Positions 5,861-12,512 of a DNA stretch of 12,985 bases are shown one piece after another. How positions within the stretch are numbered: the stretch's first letter is position 1; the number at the start of each line of letters is the position of its first letter. A model generated the notes under the pieces. That model did not search any database, was not told the DNA's origin, and saw nothing but the letters and a program-made list of their open reading frames with translations. The position numbers were made by a program, and so were the translations under genes. This DNA comes from Phycisphaerae bacterium (GTDB taxonomy: Bacteria > Planctomycetota > Phycisphaerae > SM23-33), in the NCBI GenBank assembly GCA_022866005.1, contig JALHTV010000062.1, forward strand, positions 1-12,985, in the 5' to 3' direction.

Positions 5861-6316
5861 ATGACACTTCCACTGAAAGAAGGCACATGTCTCGCGAAGG
5901 ACAGACCCGTCCTTGACGAGCGGGTCTTGGGGCGCGCGGAGTTGCTTAGGCAGGGGGATAGGGAGCTGATCGAGGCTGTGCTGGAGCGGGGGCAATCGGC
6001 TGCTTCGGTGGCGAGGATGATGGGGACGCCGCCGCGCACCGTCCAGTCACGGGTCCGGCGGCTGACCCGCAGGCTCACCAGTCGCTCGTTCCTGGAAGCC
6101 GCCCGGGCGCTGTCGTTGCTCTCGCCACACGATGCCGCCTTGGCGCGGATGCGCTACTGCCAAGGCGCCACCTACGGCGAGCTCTGCCGTGAATTGAAGC
6201 TCACGCTCCATCAGGTCCGTCGGAACCTTGACCGCATCGCCGCGCAGGTCGAGACCATCGGCCGCATCTCGCGGACGGCCTTGTCGCCCGGCCACCGCAG
6301 CGCCGACTCCGCCTAG
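5861..6316 (+). CDS. Protein with two sigma-region-4-like helix-turn-helix units
   Basis: The 151-residue protein has two helix-turn-helix-like segments, about 34-73 (RELIEAVLERGQSAASVARMMGTPPRTVQSRVRRL) and 90-130 (ALARMRYCQGATYGELCRELKLTLHQVRRNLDRI). Each looks like the region-4/LuxR style fold, in which a small helix pair precedes a recognition helix. No region 2 is present, so it is not a complete sigma factor. It could be a phage-type activator or a terminase small subunit, since small terminases are also HTH proteins and this gene lies upstream of a large terminase. It is the first gene of the rightward operon, divergent from the S24 repressor, with a strong ribosome site. The following GTG start is 19 bases after the TAG stop. 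The fold is fairly clear; the exact role is open. Confidence 0.7.
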   Translation: MTLPLKEGTCLAKDRPVLDERVLGRAELLRQGDRELIEAVLERGQSAASVARMMGTPPRTVQSRVRRLTRRLTSRSFLEAARALSLLSPHDAALARMRYCQGATYGELCRELKLTLHQVRRNLDRIAAQVETIGRISRTALSPGHRSADSA

Positions 6317-6335
6317 AGACGGTGGGAGTCCCTCG

Positions 6336-9083
6336 GTGTCCAAGGCAACCTGCTCCGGCCCCTGGACGGTTCGAGTCCGCGCCAGAATCCGCCGGCCCGC
6401 GCCGCGCCGGGCCGCCGCGCGAAGACTGGCCGGGATGTTCGGCCTGAGCGGCGGGGTGTGGGAGACGCTGTATGAGGACTTCGACCTGACCGTCGGTCCG
6501 GGTCAGATCGTGGCCGTGATCGGTCCCTCGGGCAGCGGCAAGAGCGTCCTGCTGCGAAAGGTCCTGGCCGCCCTGCCTGGGGCCGAGGCGATGAAGACCG
6601 GCGACCTGGCGCGCGGCGAGCTGGCGCCCATTGACATGGTGCAGGGGCAGTCGCAGGGCCCGTGGCTGGACGTGCTGTCCCGCTGCGGGCTGGCGGAGGC
6701 AGCCGTGCTGGTGACGCCGGCCCGGCGCCTGTCGGCGGGGCAGTTGTACCGCCTGGCCTTGGCGAGGGCGTTTTGGCGGGCGCAGACGCGGCGGCGGCCC
6801 TGCGTGGTCGTGGCGGATGAGTTCGCCTCGAATCTCGACGACGACACCGCGGCCGCCCTGTGCGACCGGCTCCGCCGGTGGGTCACCGAGCAGCGCCTCT
6901 CGGTGGTGGTCGCCACCGCGCGGGCGGAGTTGATGGAGCACCTGCGTCCGGACCAGGTGATCGTCAAGCCCCTGGGCCGGCCCGTCTGGAGCGTTCGGCC
7001 TACGTGGCGCCGGCGGGGCGCGGCGAGCCAGGCGCGGGTCCACCGCTGGCCGGTGCGGCTGGGTTCGATCCACGATTACCACGCGCTGGCGAGCTTTCAC
7101 TACCTTACGGGGCCGCCGGCGGCGCACAAGCGGGTCTACGTCATCCGCCGTCCGCGGGGCCGTCGGCGCGATTGGTCCGCCGCGGCGGCGCCGGGGATTG
7201 CCGGGGTGCTGGTGATCTCCCCGCCGCTGATCGGCGTCGGTGGGCGCGAGGTCGCGACGGCCGGGCGGTACAGCACCGGCGACGCCCGCGCCGCGATCGC
7301 GCGGCTGAATGACGAGGTGGAGTGCATCTCGCGGGTGATCGTGGACCCCACGTACCGCTCGCTGGGCCTGGCGGTGCGGCTGGTGCGGCATGCTCTGAAG
7401 ACCAGCCCGGCGGCGGTGGTGGAGGCGCTGGCGGTGATGGGGCGGGTGCATCCGTTCTTCGAGCTATCCGGGATGGCGAGCTGGTACGTCGCCGGCCCGG
7501 GCAAACCCGTCTACTACATCCACATTGACGCGACCCGGCCCCTCCGCAATCGCCCGCACGCCCTGCCGCCGCCGCGGGAATCTCACCGAGCCCGTCGGCG
7601 CACCTCCCCCGGGCGAGGGAAACCCTCCAGACAACCGACCGACAGGAGAGCCTCGACCATGACGACGATCAACGAGTGGACCTCCCATCGGCCCGCCAGC
7701 CGAGAGGAGCTCGCGGCGATGGTGCGGAACAAGTTGTCTCTCACCCTGGCCGATTCCAGCCTCTGTTCGCACCACGATTGCCCGCTGGACTACCTGGCGG
7801 CCAGCTTCTTCGACCAGGACGACCTGTTGGTCTGGGCCAATCGCGGCGGCGGCAAGACGATGCTCGCTGCTGCGGCGACCATTCTGGACGCCGTCTTCCG
7901 CCGCCCGGTTAAGATCCGCGTCCTGGGCGGCAGCTTCGATCAGTCCGACCGCCTGGCCGAATACATCCGCGAGATGCTGGCTGCCTACCCCGAGCTCCTG
8001 GCCGGGCCGTTCACGCGCCGCCTGGCGCGGATCGTCGGCGGCAGCGAGATCCGCGTGCTCGCCCAGAGCCAGCGCGCCGTCCGCGGTCAGCACGTCCAGA
8101 AGATCCGCTGCGACGAGGTGGACCTGTTCGACGCGGAGGTCTGGCGGGCGGTGCAGTTTGCCACGCGGTCGTCGTCTGCCGCCAGGGGCTCCATCGAGGT
8201 GCTCAGCACGCTGCATCGGCCGGGCGGGCTGATGCAACAACTGGTGACCTCGGCGCGGCGAGGTGTGCAGGGCGGCAGCGGCTATCGGCTGATCCAGTGG
8301 TGCCTGTGGGAGGTCATCGAGCGCTGCCCGCCGCAGCGGCCGTGCGAGGGCTGCCTGCTCGCCGATGATTGTCGCGGCGTGGCGCGGCAGGCGATGGGGT
8401 TTTTCCGCATCGACGACGCGGTGGCCATCAAGGCCCGCTCCAGCCGCGCCGCCTGGGAGGCCGAGATGCTCTGCCGCGGGGCCGCGCGACAGTACATGGT
8501 GTTCGACGAGTTCGACCGCGCCCGCCACGTGGCCGAGTGCGTCTACCAGCCGGCCTGGCCGCTGTATCGGGCGATCGACTTCGGTTACCGCAGCCCGCTG
8601 GTGTGCCTGTGGGTCCAGCTCAGCCCGGCCGGCAACGTCATCGTGCTGGACGAGTACGTCCGCAGCCGCCTGCCCCTGAGCCGCCACGCCGAGGAGATCC
8701 GCCGGCGCGACCTGGGCCCGGCGGTGGCTACGTACGTCGACCCGGCCGGGCGGGCCCGCGAGCCCACCAGCGGCGCCGCCTGCACCGAAATGCTCGCCGC
8801 CGCGGGCATCCCCTGCACCTGCCGGCCCAGCGCGATCGCCGAGGGGTTGGAGCTGATTCGGGCGGCGTTGGCGCCGGCGGCGGGGGATCCCAGCCTGACC
8901 ATCCACCCGCGGTGCACGCACCTGGCTGAGGCGTTCCAGAGCTACCATTATCCGCCGCCCGGCGCCCGCGGCAACGCCGACCTGCCCGTCAAGGACGGCC
9001 CCGACCACCTCATCGACGCCCTGCGGTACTTTTTTATCAATCGTGCCCGGCCCAGGATTGCGATCGCCCGGATGCGCTACTAG
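6336..9083 (+). CDS. ABC ATPase-GNAT protein (COG2401 type) reading in frame into a terminase
   Basis: From the GTG at 6336, with GGGAG (6324-6328) seven bases upstream, the frame runs 915 residues without a stop. Residues 1 to about 400 match the COG2401 layout, an ABC ATPase fused to an acetyltransferase. Visible motifs are MFGL near 34, Walker A GPSGSGKS (63-70), signature LSAGQ (132-136), Walker B CVVVADE (156-162), then a GNAT domain with RVIVDPTYRSLGLA (acetyl-CoA loop R341-A346) and EALAVMGRVHPFFELSGM. The usual switch His after Walker B is not seen (VVVATARAE). About 40 Arg/Pro-rich residues (roughly 7530-7658), which look like translated spacer, lead into the terminase. Either a true fusion is made, or the ABC-GNAT stop has been lost and the terminase starts on its own. 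A TGA in another frame at 7526-7528 would end the GNAT domain naturally after a slip or sequencing error. Function of COG2401 proteins is unknown. Confidence 0.75.
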   Translation: MSKATCSGPWTVRVRARIRRPAPRRAAARRLAGMFGLSGGVWETLYEDFDLTVGPGQIVAVIGPSGSGKSVLLRKVLAALPGAEAMKTGDLARGELAPIDMVQGQSQGPWLDVLSRCGLAEAAVLVTPARRLSAGQLYRLALARAFWRAQTRRRPCVVVADEFASNLDDDTAAALCDRLRRWVTEQRLSVVVATARAELMEHLRPDQVIVKPLGRPVWSVRPTWRRRGAASQARVHRWPVRLGSIHDYHALASFHYLTGPPAAHKRVYVIRRPRGRRRDWSAAAAPGIAGVLVISPPLIGVGGREVATAGRYSTGDARAAIARLNDEVECISRVIVDPTYRSLGLAVRLVRHALKTSPAAVVEALAVMGRVHPFFELSGMASWYVAGPGKPVYYIHIDATRPLRNRPHALPPPRESHRARRRTSPGRGKPSRQPTDRRASTMTTINEWTSHRPASREELAAMVRNKLSLTLADSSLCSHHDCPLDYLAASFFDQDDLLVWANRGGGKTMLAAAATILDAVFRRPVKIRVLGGSFDQSDRLAEYIREMLAAYPELLAGPFTRRLARIVGGSEIRVLAQSQRAVRGQHVQKIRCDEVDLFDAEVWRAVQFATRSSSAARGSIEVLSTLHRPGGLMQQLVTSARRGVQGGSGYRLIQWCLWEVIERCPPQRPCEGCLLADDCRGVARQAMGFFRIDDAVAIKARSSRAAWEAEMLCRGAARQYMVFDEFDRARHVAECVYQPAWPLYRAIDFGYRSPLVCLWVQLSPAGNVIVLDEYVRSRLPLSRHAEEIRRRDLGPAVATYVDPAGRAREPTSGAACTEMLAAAGIPCTCRPSAIAEGLELIRAALAPAAGDPSLTIHPRCTHLAEAFQSYHYPPPGARGNADLPVKDGPDHLIDALRYFFINRARPRIAIARMRY
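7659..9083 (+). CDS. Phage terminase large subunit (internal start)
   Basis: TerL is the motor and nuclease that packages phage DNA into the capsid. From ATG 7659, with AGGAG (7644-7648) ten bases upstream, the product has 474 residues, a normal TerL length. The ATPase shows Walker A NRGGGKT (61-67), Walker B IRCDE (149-153) and a coupling motif STLHRPGG (183-190). The RNase-H-like nuclease has Asp307 in RAIDFG, Asp361 in YVDPAG and Asp449/Asp453 in DGPDHLIDALRY. Between the two domains lies a Cys cluster, C223-X5-C-X2-C-X5-C238, that could bind a metal. All catalytic residues are present, so it is not an obvious pseudogene. It shares the reading frame of the upstream ABC-GNAT gene with no stop between. 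No portal, protease or capsid gene follows; the next gene is metabolic. The tail NRARPRIAIARMRY is repeated 81 bases downstream. Confidence 0.88.
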   Translation: MTTINEWTSHRPASREELAAMVRNKLSLTLADSSLCSHHDCPLDYLAASFFDQDDLLVWANRGGGKTMLAAAATILDAVFRRPVKIRVLGGSFDQSDRLAEYIREMLAAYPELLAGPFTRRLARIVGGSEIRVLAQSQRAVRGQHVQKIRCDEVDLFDAEVWRAVQFATRSSSAARGSIEVLSTLHRPGGLMQQLVTSARRGVQGGSGYRLIQWCLWEVIERCPPQRPCEGCLLADDCRGVARQAMGFFRIDDAVAIKARSSRAAWEAEMLCRGAARQYMVFDEFDRARHVAECVYQPAWPLYRAIDFGYRSPLVCLWVQLSPAGNVIVLDEYVRSRLPLSRHAEEIRRRDLGPAVATYVDPAGRAREPTSGAACTEMLAAAGIPCTCRPSAIAEGLELIRAALAPAAGDPSLTIHPRCTHLAEAFQSYHYPPPGARGNADLPVKDGPDHLIDALRYFFINRARPRIAIARMRY

Positions 9084-9164
9084 GCCCCCAGACTCGAGGT
9101 GATGACAGGGCGCGTCGTTAACCGCGCCAGGCCCAGAATTGCCATCGCCCGCGGGCGGTATTAG
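9039..9164 (+). repeat. Second, synonymously diverged copy of the terminase 3' end
   Basis: The last 14 codons plus stop of the terminase (9039-9083) recur at 9120-9164. Ten of 45 bases differ, yet 13 of 14 residues are the same: NRARPRIAIARMRY-stop and NRARPRIAIARGRY-stop. Eight changes are synonymous; the other two fall in one codon (ATG to GGG). The offset is 81 bases, so reading through the first TAG would append 26 residues ending in the repeated tail. The 36 bases between the copies show nothing recognisable. The pattern indicates a remnant of a diverged homologous gene that had been under protein-level selection. Confidence 0.85.
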
Positions 9165-9175
9165 ACTCACCCGCC

Positions 9176-10045
9176 GTGAGCGACTTGAAGGTGCATCTCG
9201 ACGGGCGGCTCGTGCCGGCCTCGCAGGCCACCGTCGGCGTCGGCGACGCCGGGCTGGTGCACGGGGCGTCGGTGTTCACGACCATGCGGGTGCACCGCGG
9301 TCAGGTGTTCCGCCTGGACCGGCACCTCGCGCGCCTGCTGGAGACGGCTGAGCACTTTGCCCTGCGGACCGACGCCACGCCCGACTCGCTCACCGCCGCG
9401 ACGGCCGAACTGCTGCGCGCCAACGGCCTGGCCGAGGGCCGAGCGCGGATCACGCTGACGCCCGGGCCCGCTGACGGCGCCGGGCCGTGCACCACGCTGA
9501 TCACCGCCGACCCGCTGCCGCCCCAACCCCAGGAGTGGTACCAGCGCGGGATCAACGTGGTGGTCAGCTCGTACAAGCAGGGACGCGACGATGCGCTCGC
9601 CGGGTACAAGACCGGCTGCTACCTGCCGAGGCTGCTCGCCCGCAGAGACGCGGCGGCCAAGGGCGCCGAGGAGGCGCTGTGGTTCACCTCCGACAACCTG
9701 CTGGCCGAGGGGTGCTTCTGCAACGTGTTTCTCGTGGTGGGCGGGCGGGTGCTCACGCCGCCGCTGGATACGCCCGTGCTGCCGGGGATCGTCCGGGGGG
9801 CCGTGCTGGAGCTGTGCGCCGCGGGCGGGATCGAATGCGACGACACCCGGCCGCTGACCGTCCGCGATCTGCTCGCGGCCGAGGAACTCTTCCTGACCTC
9901 GGCCGTCAGCGGCATCCGTCCGGTGGTCCGCGTGGAGCGCCACTCCGTCGGCGAGGATCGCCCCGGGGCGGTCACGCGCCGGCTGATGGAGGCGTACGCG
10001 GAGCTGCTCGACCGCGAATGCCCGCGGGAGAATGCTCAATGCTAA
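9176..10045 (+). CDS. Class IV PLP aminotransferase / aminodeoxychorismate lyase-like enzyme
   Basis: The 289-residue protein is a fold-type IV PLP enzyme, the family of branched-chain aminotransferase (IlvE), D-amino-acid aminotransferase and 4-amino-4-deoxychorismate lyase (PabC). It shows the N-terminal VGVGDAGLVHGASVFTTMR segment (20-38), RLDRHLARL (46-54), the PLP lysine Lys145 in AGYKTGCYLPRLLARRDA, Glu179 in LLAEGCFCNVFLV (often EGxxSNVF), the LDTPVLPGIVRGAVLEL cofactor segment and LFLTSAVSGIRPV. All core residues are present, so it should be active, but I cannot separate IlvE from PabC by eye. The start is a GTG at 9176 without a clear ribosome site, just after the duplicated terminase tail. 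The last residues (ENAQC) are encoded by the beginning of a heptanucleotide repeat array. Confidence 0.85.
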   Translation: MSDLKVHLDGRLVPASQATVGVGDAGLVHGASVFTTMRVHRGQVFRLDRHLARLLETAEHFALRTDATPDSLTAATAELLRANGLAEGRARITLTPGPADGAGPCTTLITADPLPPQPQEWYQRGINVVVSSYKQGRDDALAGYKTGCYLPRLLARRDAAAKGAEEALWFTSDNLLAEGCFCNVFLVVGGRVLTPPLDTPVLPGIVRGAVLELCAAGGIECDDTRPLTVRDLLAAEELFLTSAVSGIRPVVRVERHSVGEDRPGAVTRRLMEAYAELLDRECPRENAQC

Positions 10046-10128
10046 ATGCCAAATGACAAATGCCAGGTGATTGGTCCCCAGTCCCTGGTCCCTGTTGCCT
10101 GATGCCTATTGCCTAATGCCTGTCGTTA
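10031..10128 (+). repeat. Heptanucleotide tandem array, about 14 degenerate units
   Basis: Cutting the sequence every seven bases from 10031 gives AATGCTC, AATGCTA, AATGCCA, AATGACA, AATGCCA, GGTGATT, GGTCCCC, AGTCCCT, GGTCCCT, GTTGCCT, GATGCCT, ATTGCCT, AATGCCT, GTCGTTA. Units share the shape NNTGCCN or NGTCCCT. It fills the gap between the PLP enzyme and the Nif3 gene and includes the last codons of the former. It resembles the heptameric short tandem repeats known from cyanobacteria. The units are too degenerate and spacer-free to be CRISPR. Confidence 0.8.
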
Positions 10129-10138
10129 GGAGCACGTC

Positions 10139-11245
10139 ATGAAGGTCAGCGAAGTCGTGTCAGCCTTGGAGCGTTTGGCCCCCCCGGCGTTGGCGGCGGA
10201 ATGGGACAACGTGGGGTTGCTGGTGGGCGATGGCTCCTGCGAGGTCCGCAAGCTCCTGCTGTGCATCGACCTCACCGAGGCGGTGCTGGCTGAGGCCGCC
10301 AAGGTCAAAGCAGCGATGGTGATGGCCTACCATCCGGTGATCTTTAAGCCCATCGCCCGCGTCACGGCCGAGGCGGCGCCGGTGGTGTACGAGGCCGCCC
10401 GGTGCGGGTTGGCGGTGTACTCGATGCACACGGCCTGGGACGCCGCCGCCGGCGGTGCCGACGACGTGCTGGCCGACGCGATGGGCCTGGCTGACCGCCG
10501 GGCGCTGGTGCCCGCGACCGGGCGGGGGGAGTGCAAGATCGTCGTCTTCGTGCCCCCGGCGGACCTGGCGGGCGTGAGCGAGGCGGCCTTTGAGGCCGGG
10601 GCGGGGCGGATCGGCGGCTACAACCGCTGCGCGTTCTTCTCGCACGGGATTGGCTCCTTCTGCGGCGGCGCGTCCACGCACCCGACGGTCGGTCGGGCCG
10701 GACGCGATGAGGCCGTCGAGGAGCTGCGCCTGGAGATGATCGCGCCGCTGACCAGTGCCCCGGCCGTGTGCGACGCCATCCGCTCGGCCCACAGCTACGA
10801 GATGCCCGCCATCGACGTCTATCCGCTGGCCGGCTTGCCCGCCGGCTGCGGGTTGGGCCGCGTGGGGCGGCTCGCGCGGCCGGCGACGCTGGAGGCGCTG
10901 GTCGTGCGCGTGAAGCGGGCCGTCGGCGTGCGGCGGGCGCTGCTGGCCCGGCCAAGCGGGCACGTGCGGCAGGGTCGCATCGGTCTGGCGGCCTGCGGCG
11001 TGGGCGCCGGACGCGGGGTCTACCGCCAGGCCATCGCCGCGGGGGCGGGGCTGTTCGTCACCGGGGAGATGCCCCACCACGACGCCCTCACCGCCGCCGC
11101 AGCCGGTGTGGCCGTCCTGTGCCTGGGACACTCCAACACGGAACGCATCGCCCTGAGCCGCCTGGCTGAGCAACTGGCGCTGATCGCCCCGAAACTCAAG
11201 GTCGTGCGCTCCGCGCAGGACCGCGACCCGTACGACATTGTCTAG
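10139..11245 (+). CDS. Nif3-like dinuclear metal center protein (DUF34)
   Basis: The 368-residue length and layout match YqfO-type Nif3 proteins: two halves of the Nif3/DUF34 fold with an inserted PII/CutA-like domain. The N-terminal half has WDNVGLLVGD (22-31), YHPVIFKP (64-71) and HTAWD (97-101). The insert spans about 132-230 (KIVVFVPP to IDVYPLAG). The C-terminal half has TGEMPHHDAL and GHSNTERIAL. Expected metal ligands are His65, Asp101, His331 and Glu335. The first His of the usual HHP motif is Tyr64 here, as in eukaryotic NIF3 proteins. The start ATG has AGGAG (10128-10132) six bases upstream. The biochemical role of the family is unsettled (a hydrolase or metal-binding role has been proposed). 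Heptad arrays of opposite orientation lie on both sides. Confidence 0.93.
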   Translation: MKVSEVVSALERLAPPALAAEWDNVGLLVGDGSCEVRKLLLCIDLTEAVLAEAAKVKAAMVMAYHPVIFKPIARVTAEAAPVVYEAARCGLAVYSMHTAWDAAAGGADDVLADAMGLADRRALVPATGRGECKIVVFVPPADLAGVSEAAFEAGAGRIGGYNRCAFFSHGIGSFCGGASTHPTVGRAGRDEAVEELRLEMIAPLTSAPAVCDAIRSAHSYEMPAIDVYPLAGLPAGCGLGRVGRLARPATLEALVVRVKRAVGVRRALLARPSGHVRQGRIGLAACGVGAGRGVYRQAIAAGAGLFVTGEMPHHDALTAAAAGVAVLCLGHSNTERIALSRLAEQLALIAPKLKVVRSAQDRDPYDIV

Positions 11246-11250
11246 CAGCG

Positions 11251-11313
11251 GGCATCAGGCAATAGGCACTAGGCAACAGGCAGTCGGTGCGAGGCCCACT
11301 GCCTGTTGCCCAA
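11251..11313 (-). repeat. Second heptanucleotide array, opposite orientation
   Basis: Seven-base units from 11251 are GGCATCA, GGCAATA, GGCACTA, GGCAACA, GGCAGTC, GGTGCGA, GGCCCAC, TGCCTGT, TGCCCAA. Units 1-5 are the reverse complement of the TGCCTNN type found before the Nif3 gene; both arrays contain TTGCCTGATGCC when read on the proper strand. The last two units switch back to TGCCTNN orientation and create a hairpin. Confidence 0.8.
11272..11310. terminator. 13-bp perfect hairpin between convergent genes
   Basis: GGCAACAGGCAGT (11272-11284) and ACTGCCTGTTGCC (11298-11310) are perfect reverse complements around a 13-base loop. It lies between the convergent Nif3 gene and the minus-strand secreted-protein gene. 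There is no T run on either side, so it may block transcripts by structure or protect 3' ends rather than be a standard intrinsic terminator. Confidence 0.5.
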
Positions 11314-11387
11314 TCGTCAAGGGTCTCCCGCAGACCGGGCCATGCCTAGCGGCACGCGCCCAGCACGCGGGGTACATCTCATTGGGC

Positions 11388-12389
11388 CTACGGTCCCTTG
11401 GGCCAGTTGGCGTACTCCACGTCGAAGTACAGCTCATCGCCCGGGGTCGCGAGGATCTTCTCCAGCTTGAACAGCTTGCCCTCGATGGGCAGGTGGACCT
11501 TGATCGGCGTGGCGCCGGTGGCGCGGCCCTCGGCCTCGGCGCGGACGTCGGCCACCTGCTGGAGGGCCTGGGCCTGTTGCTCGGGGCTGGGGGCGGTCGG
11601 CTGGGCCTGCTCGACGGCCATCTGAGTGCACTCCTCCCCTAGCCTCAGCGTCCCGCTGAACGCCCTGGCCGCACGCCCGCCCGGACCGTAGCGGCCCTGG
11701 GGCGGGGCGTAGTAGTTCACCATCACGTGCACCGTGGGCGTGTCCAGCCGGGGCAGGGCGAGCCGGCCGTGCGTGCTGCTGCCGGCCGAGGAGGGCAGTT
11801 GCCGCTCGCCTGGATCGATCAGGACCTCCCAGGCGGTGGGGGAGTCGAAGGCCACGGTCGTCCGGGCGGTCTCCAAGACCGCAAGCTGGACCGTCTTGCC
11901 ACGGCGCCCGGGCCGGCCGAGGGGGACCTTGGCGGCAATCACGTAGACACCCTCTCCGGGGGGCAGGAACCTGAGGAATCCGTCGACGGCCGGCAGGTAC
12001 GCCTCCTTGCCGTTGATCGTGAGTTCCTGCCAGCCTTGATCCAGGGCGGCCAGCACGCCGATGGCCGGGCAGGCGGCGTCCAGCATGCGCAGCTCCAGCT
12101 CCGCCCGGAGCGTCACGTCGCGCTTGCCGACCTCCAGGGGGTAGAGGGCGCTGGTGGCCAGGAACGGCAGGGGCGGCAAGGAGCTGGCGTGCTCGTCCTG
12201 GAGGTATTGGCGGTACAGGCCGACGGGTACCTGAAAGTGGACGTTGGCCAGCGAGCGGTCGCGTTGGAGCAGGGCTTGGAGGATCGCCTGGCGATCGTCC
12301 CCGTGCGGCGGTGGCGACTGGGCGGCCTAGACGGCCGCACACGCGGCTGCGGCCAGGGCGACCGCCGCAAGCTTGGCCTTTCCACCCAT
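11388..12389 (-). pseudogene. Secreted protein gene interrupted by an amber codon in its signal peptide
   Basis: From ATG 12389 the frame reads a signal sequence (MGGKAKLAAVALAAAACAAV), then TAG at codon 21 (12329-12327), then stays open for 312 codons to the stop at 11388-11390. The bases after the TAG continue the protein smoothly (AAQSPPPHGDDRQAILQALL), so the stop most likely replaced a normal residue; TGG to TAG would give a VWA-AQ cleavage site. An alternative lipobox reading at Cys17 is weaker. TAG is a regular stop in the neighbouring genes, so genome-wide recoding is unlikely. The mature part has alternating beta-strand stretches (VTLRAELELRML, QELTINGKEAYLP, GVYVIAAKVPLG), a Gln/Ala-rich helix near the C-terminus and ends ELYFDVEYANWPKGP. 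I do not recognise the family. Upstream GGTGA could serve as ribosome site. A start at TTG 12179 would lack export. Confidence 0.75.
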
Positions 12390-12512
12390 GGCTCACCCGA
12401 GGCGCAGGTGCTTGTTGTCAGGCAGGGTACAATCTTTCAGACGCAAAGGGAGCAGAAAGGTTCTCACCCTGCGCAGTTTTCGTAACCGGGGCGCGGGGCG
12501 GGATGAAACGAA
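12390..12512 (-). other. Leader region of the secreted-protein gene
   Basis: No gene is seen. On the minus strand this is the upstream region of the gene starting at 12389. CGGGTGAG (ending near 12393) is the likely ribosome site. I could not find a convincing -35/-10 pair. Confidence 0.35.

Noticed and set aside
6364..6378. GGTTCGAGTCC resembles the T arm of a tRNA, near the start of the ABC-GNAT gene
   Set aside because: Only the GGAC/GTCC stem and loop fit. No acceptor stem partner, D arm or anticodon arm could be placed, and the bases are explained by the coding frame.
9146..9157. CGCCCGCGGGCG palindrome in the duplicated terminase tail as an attachment site
   Set aside because: It is a perfect but short GC palindrome with no second copy at the other end of the module and no integrase gene; in this base composition chance is likely.
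6201..9170. Long open frames on the minus strand opposite the ABC-GNAT and terminase genes
   Set aside because: They are Gly/Arg/Pro/His-rich, lack motifs and arise from GC-rich third positions of the real genes on the other strand. The same holds for the long frames opposite ddl, ftsQ, the PLP enzyme and Nif3.
10031..10128. Possible CRISPR array
   Set aside because: Units are seven bases, contiguous and degenerate, with no spacers and no cas genes nearby.
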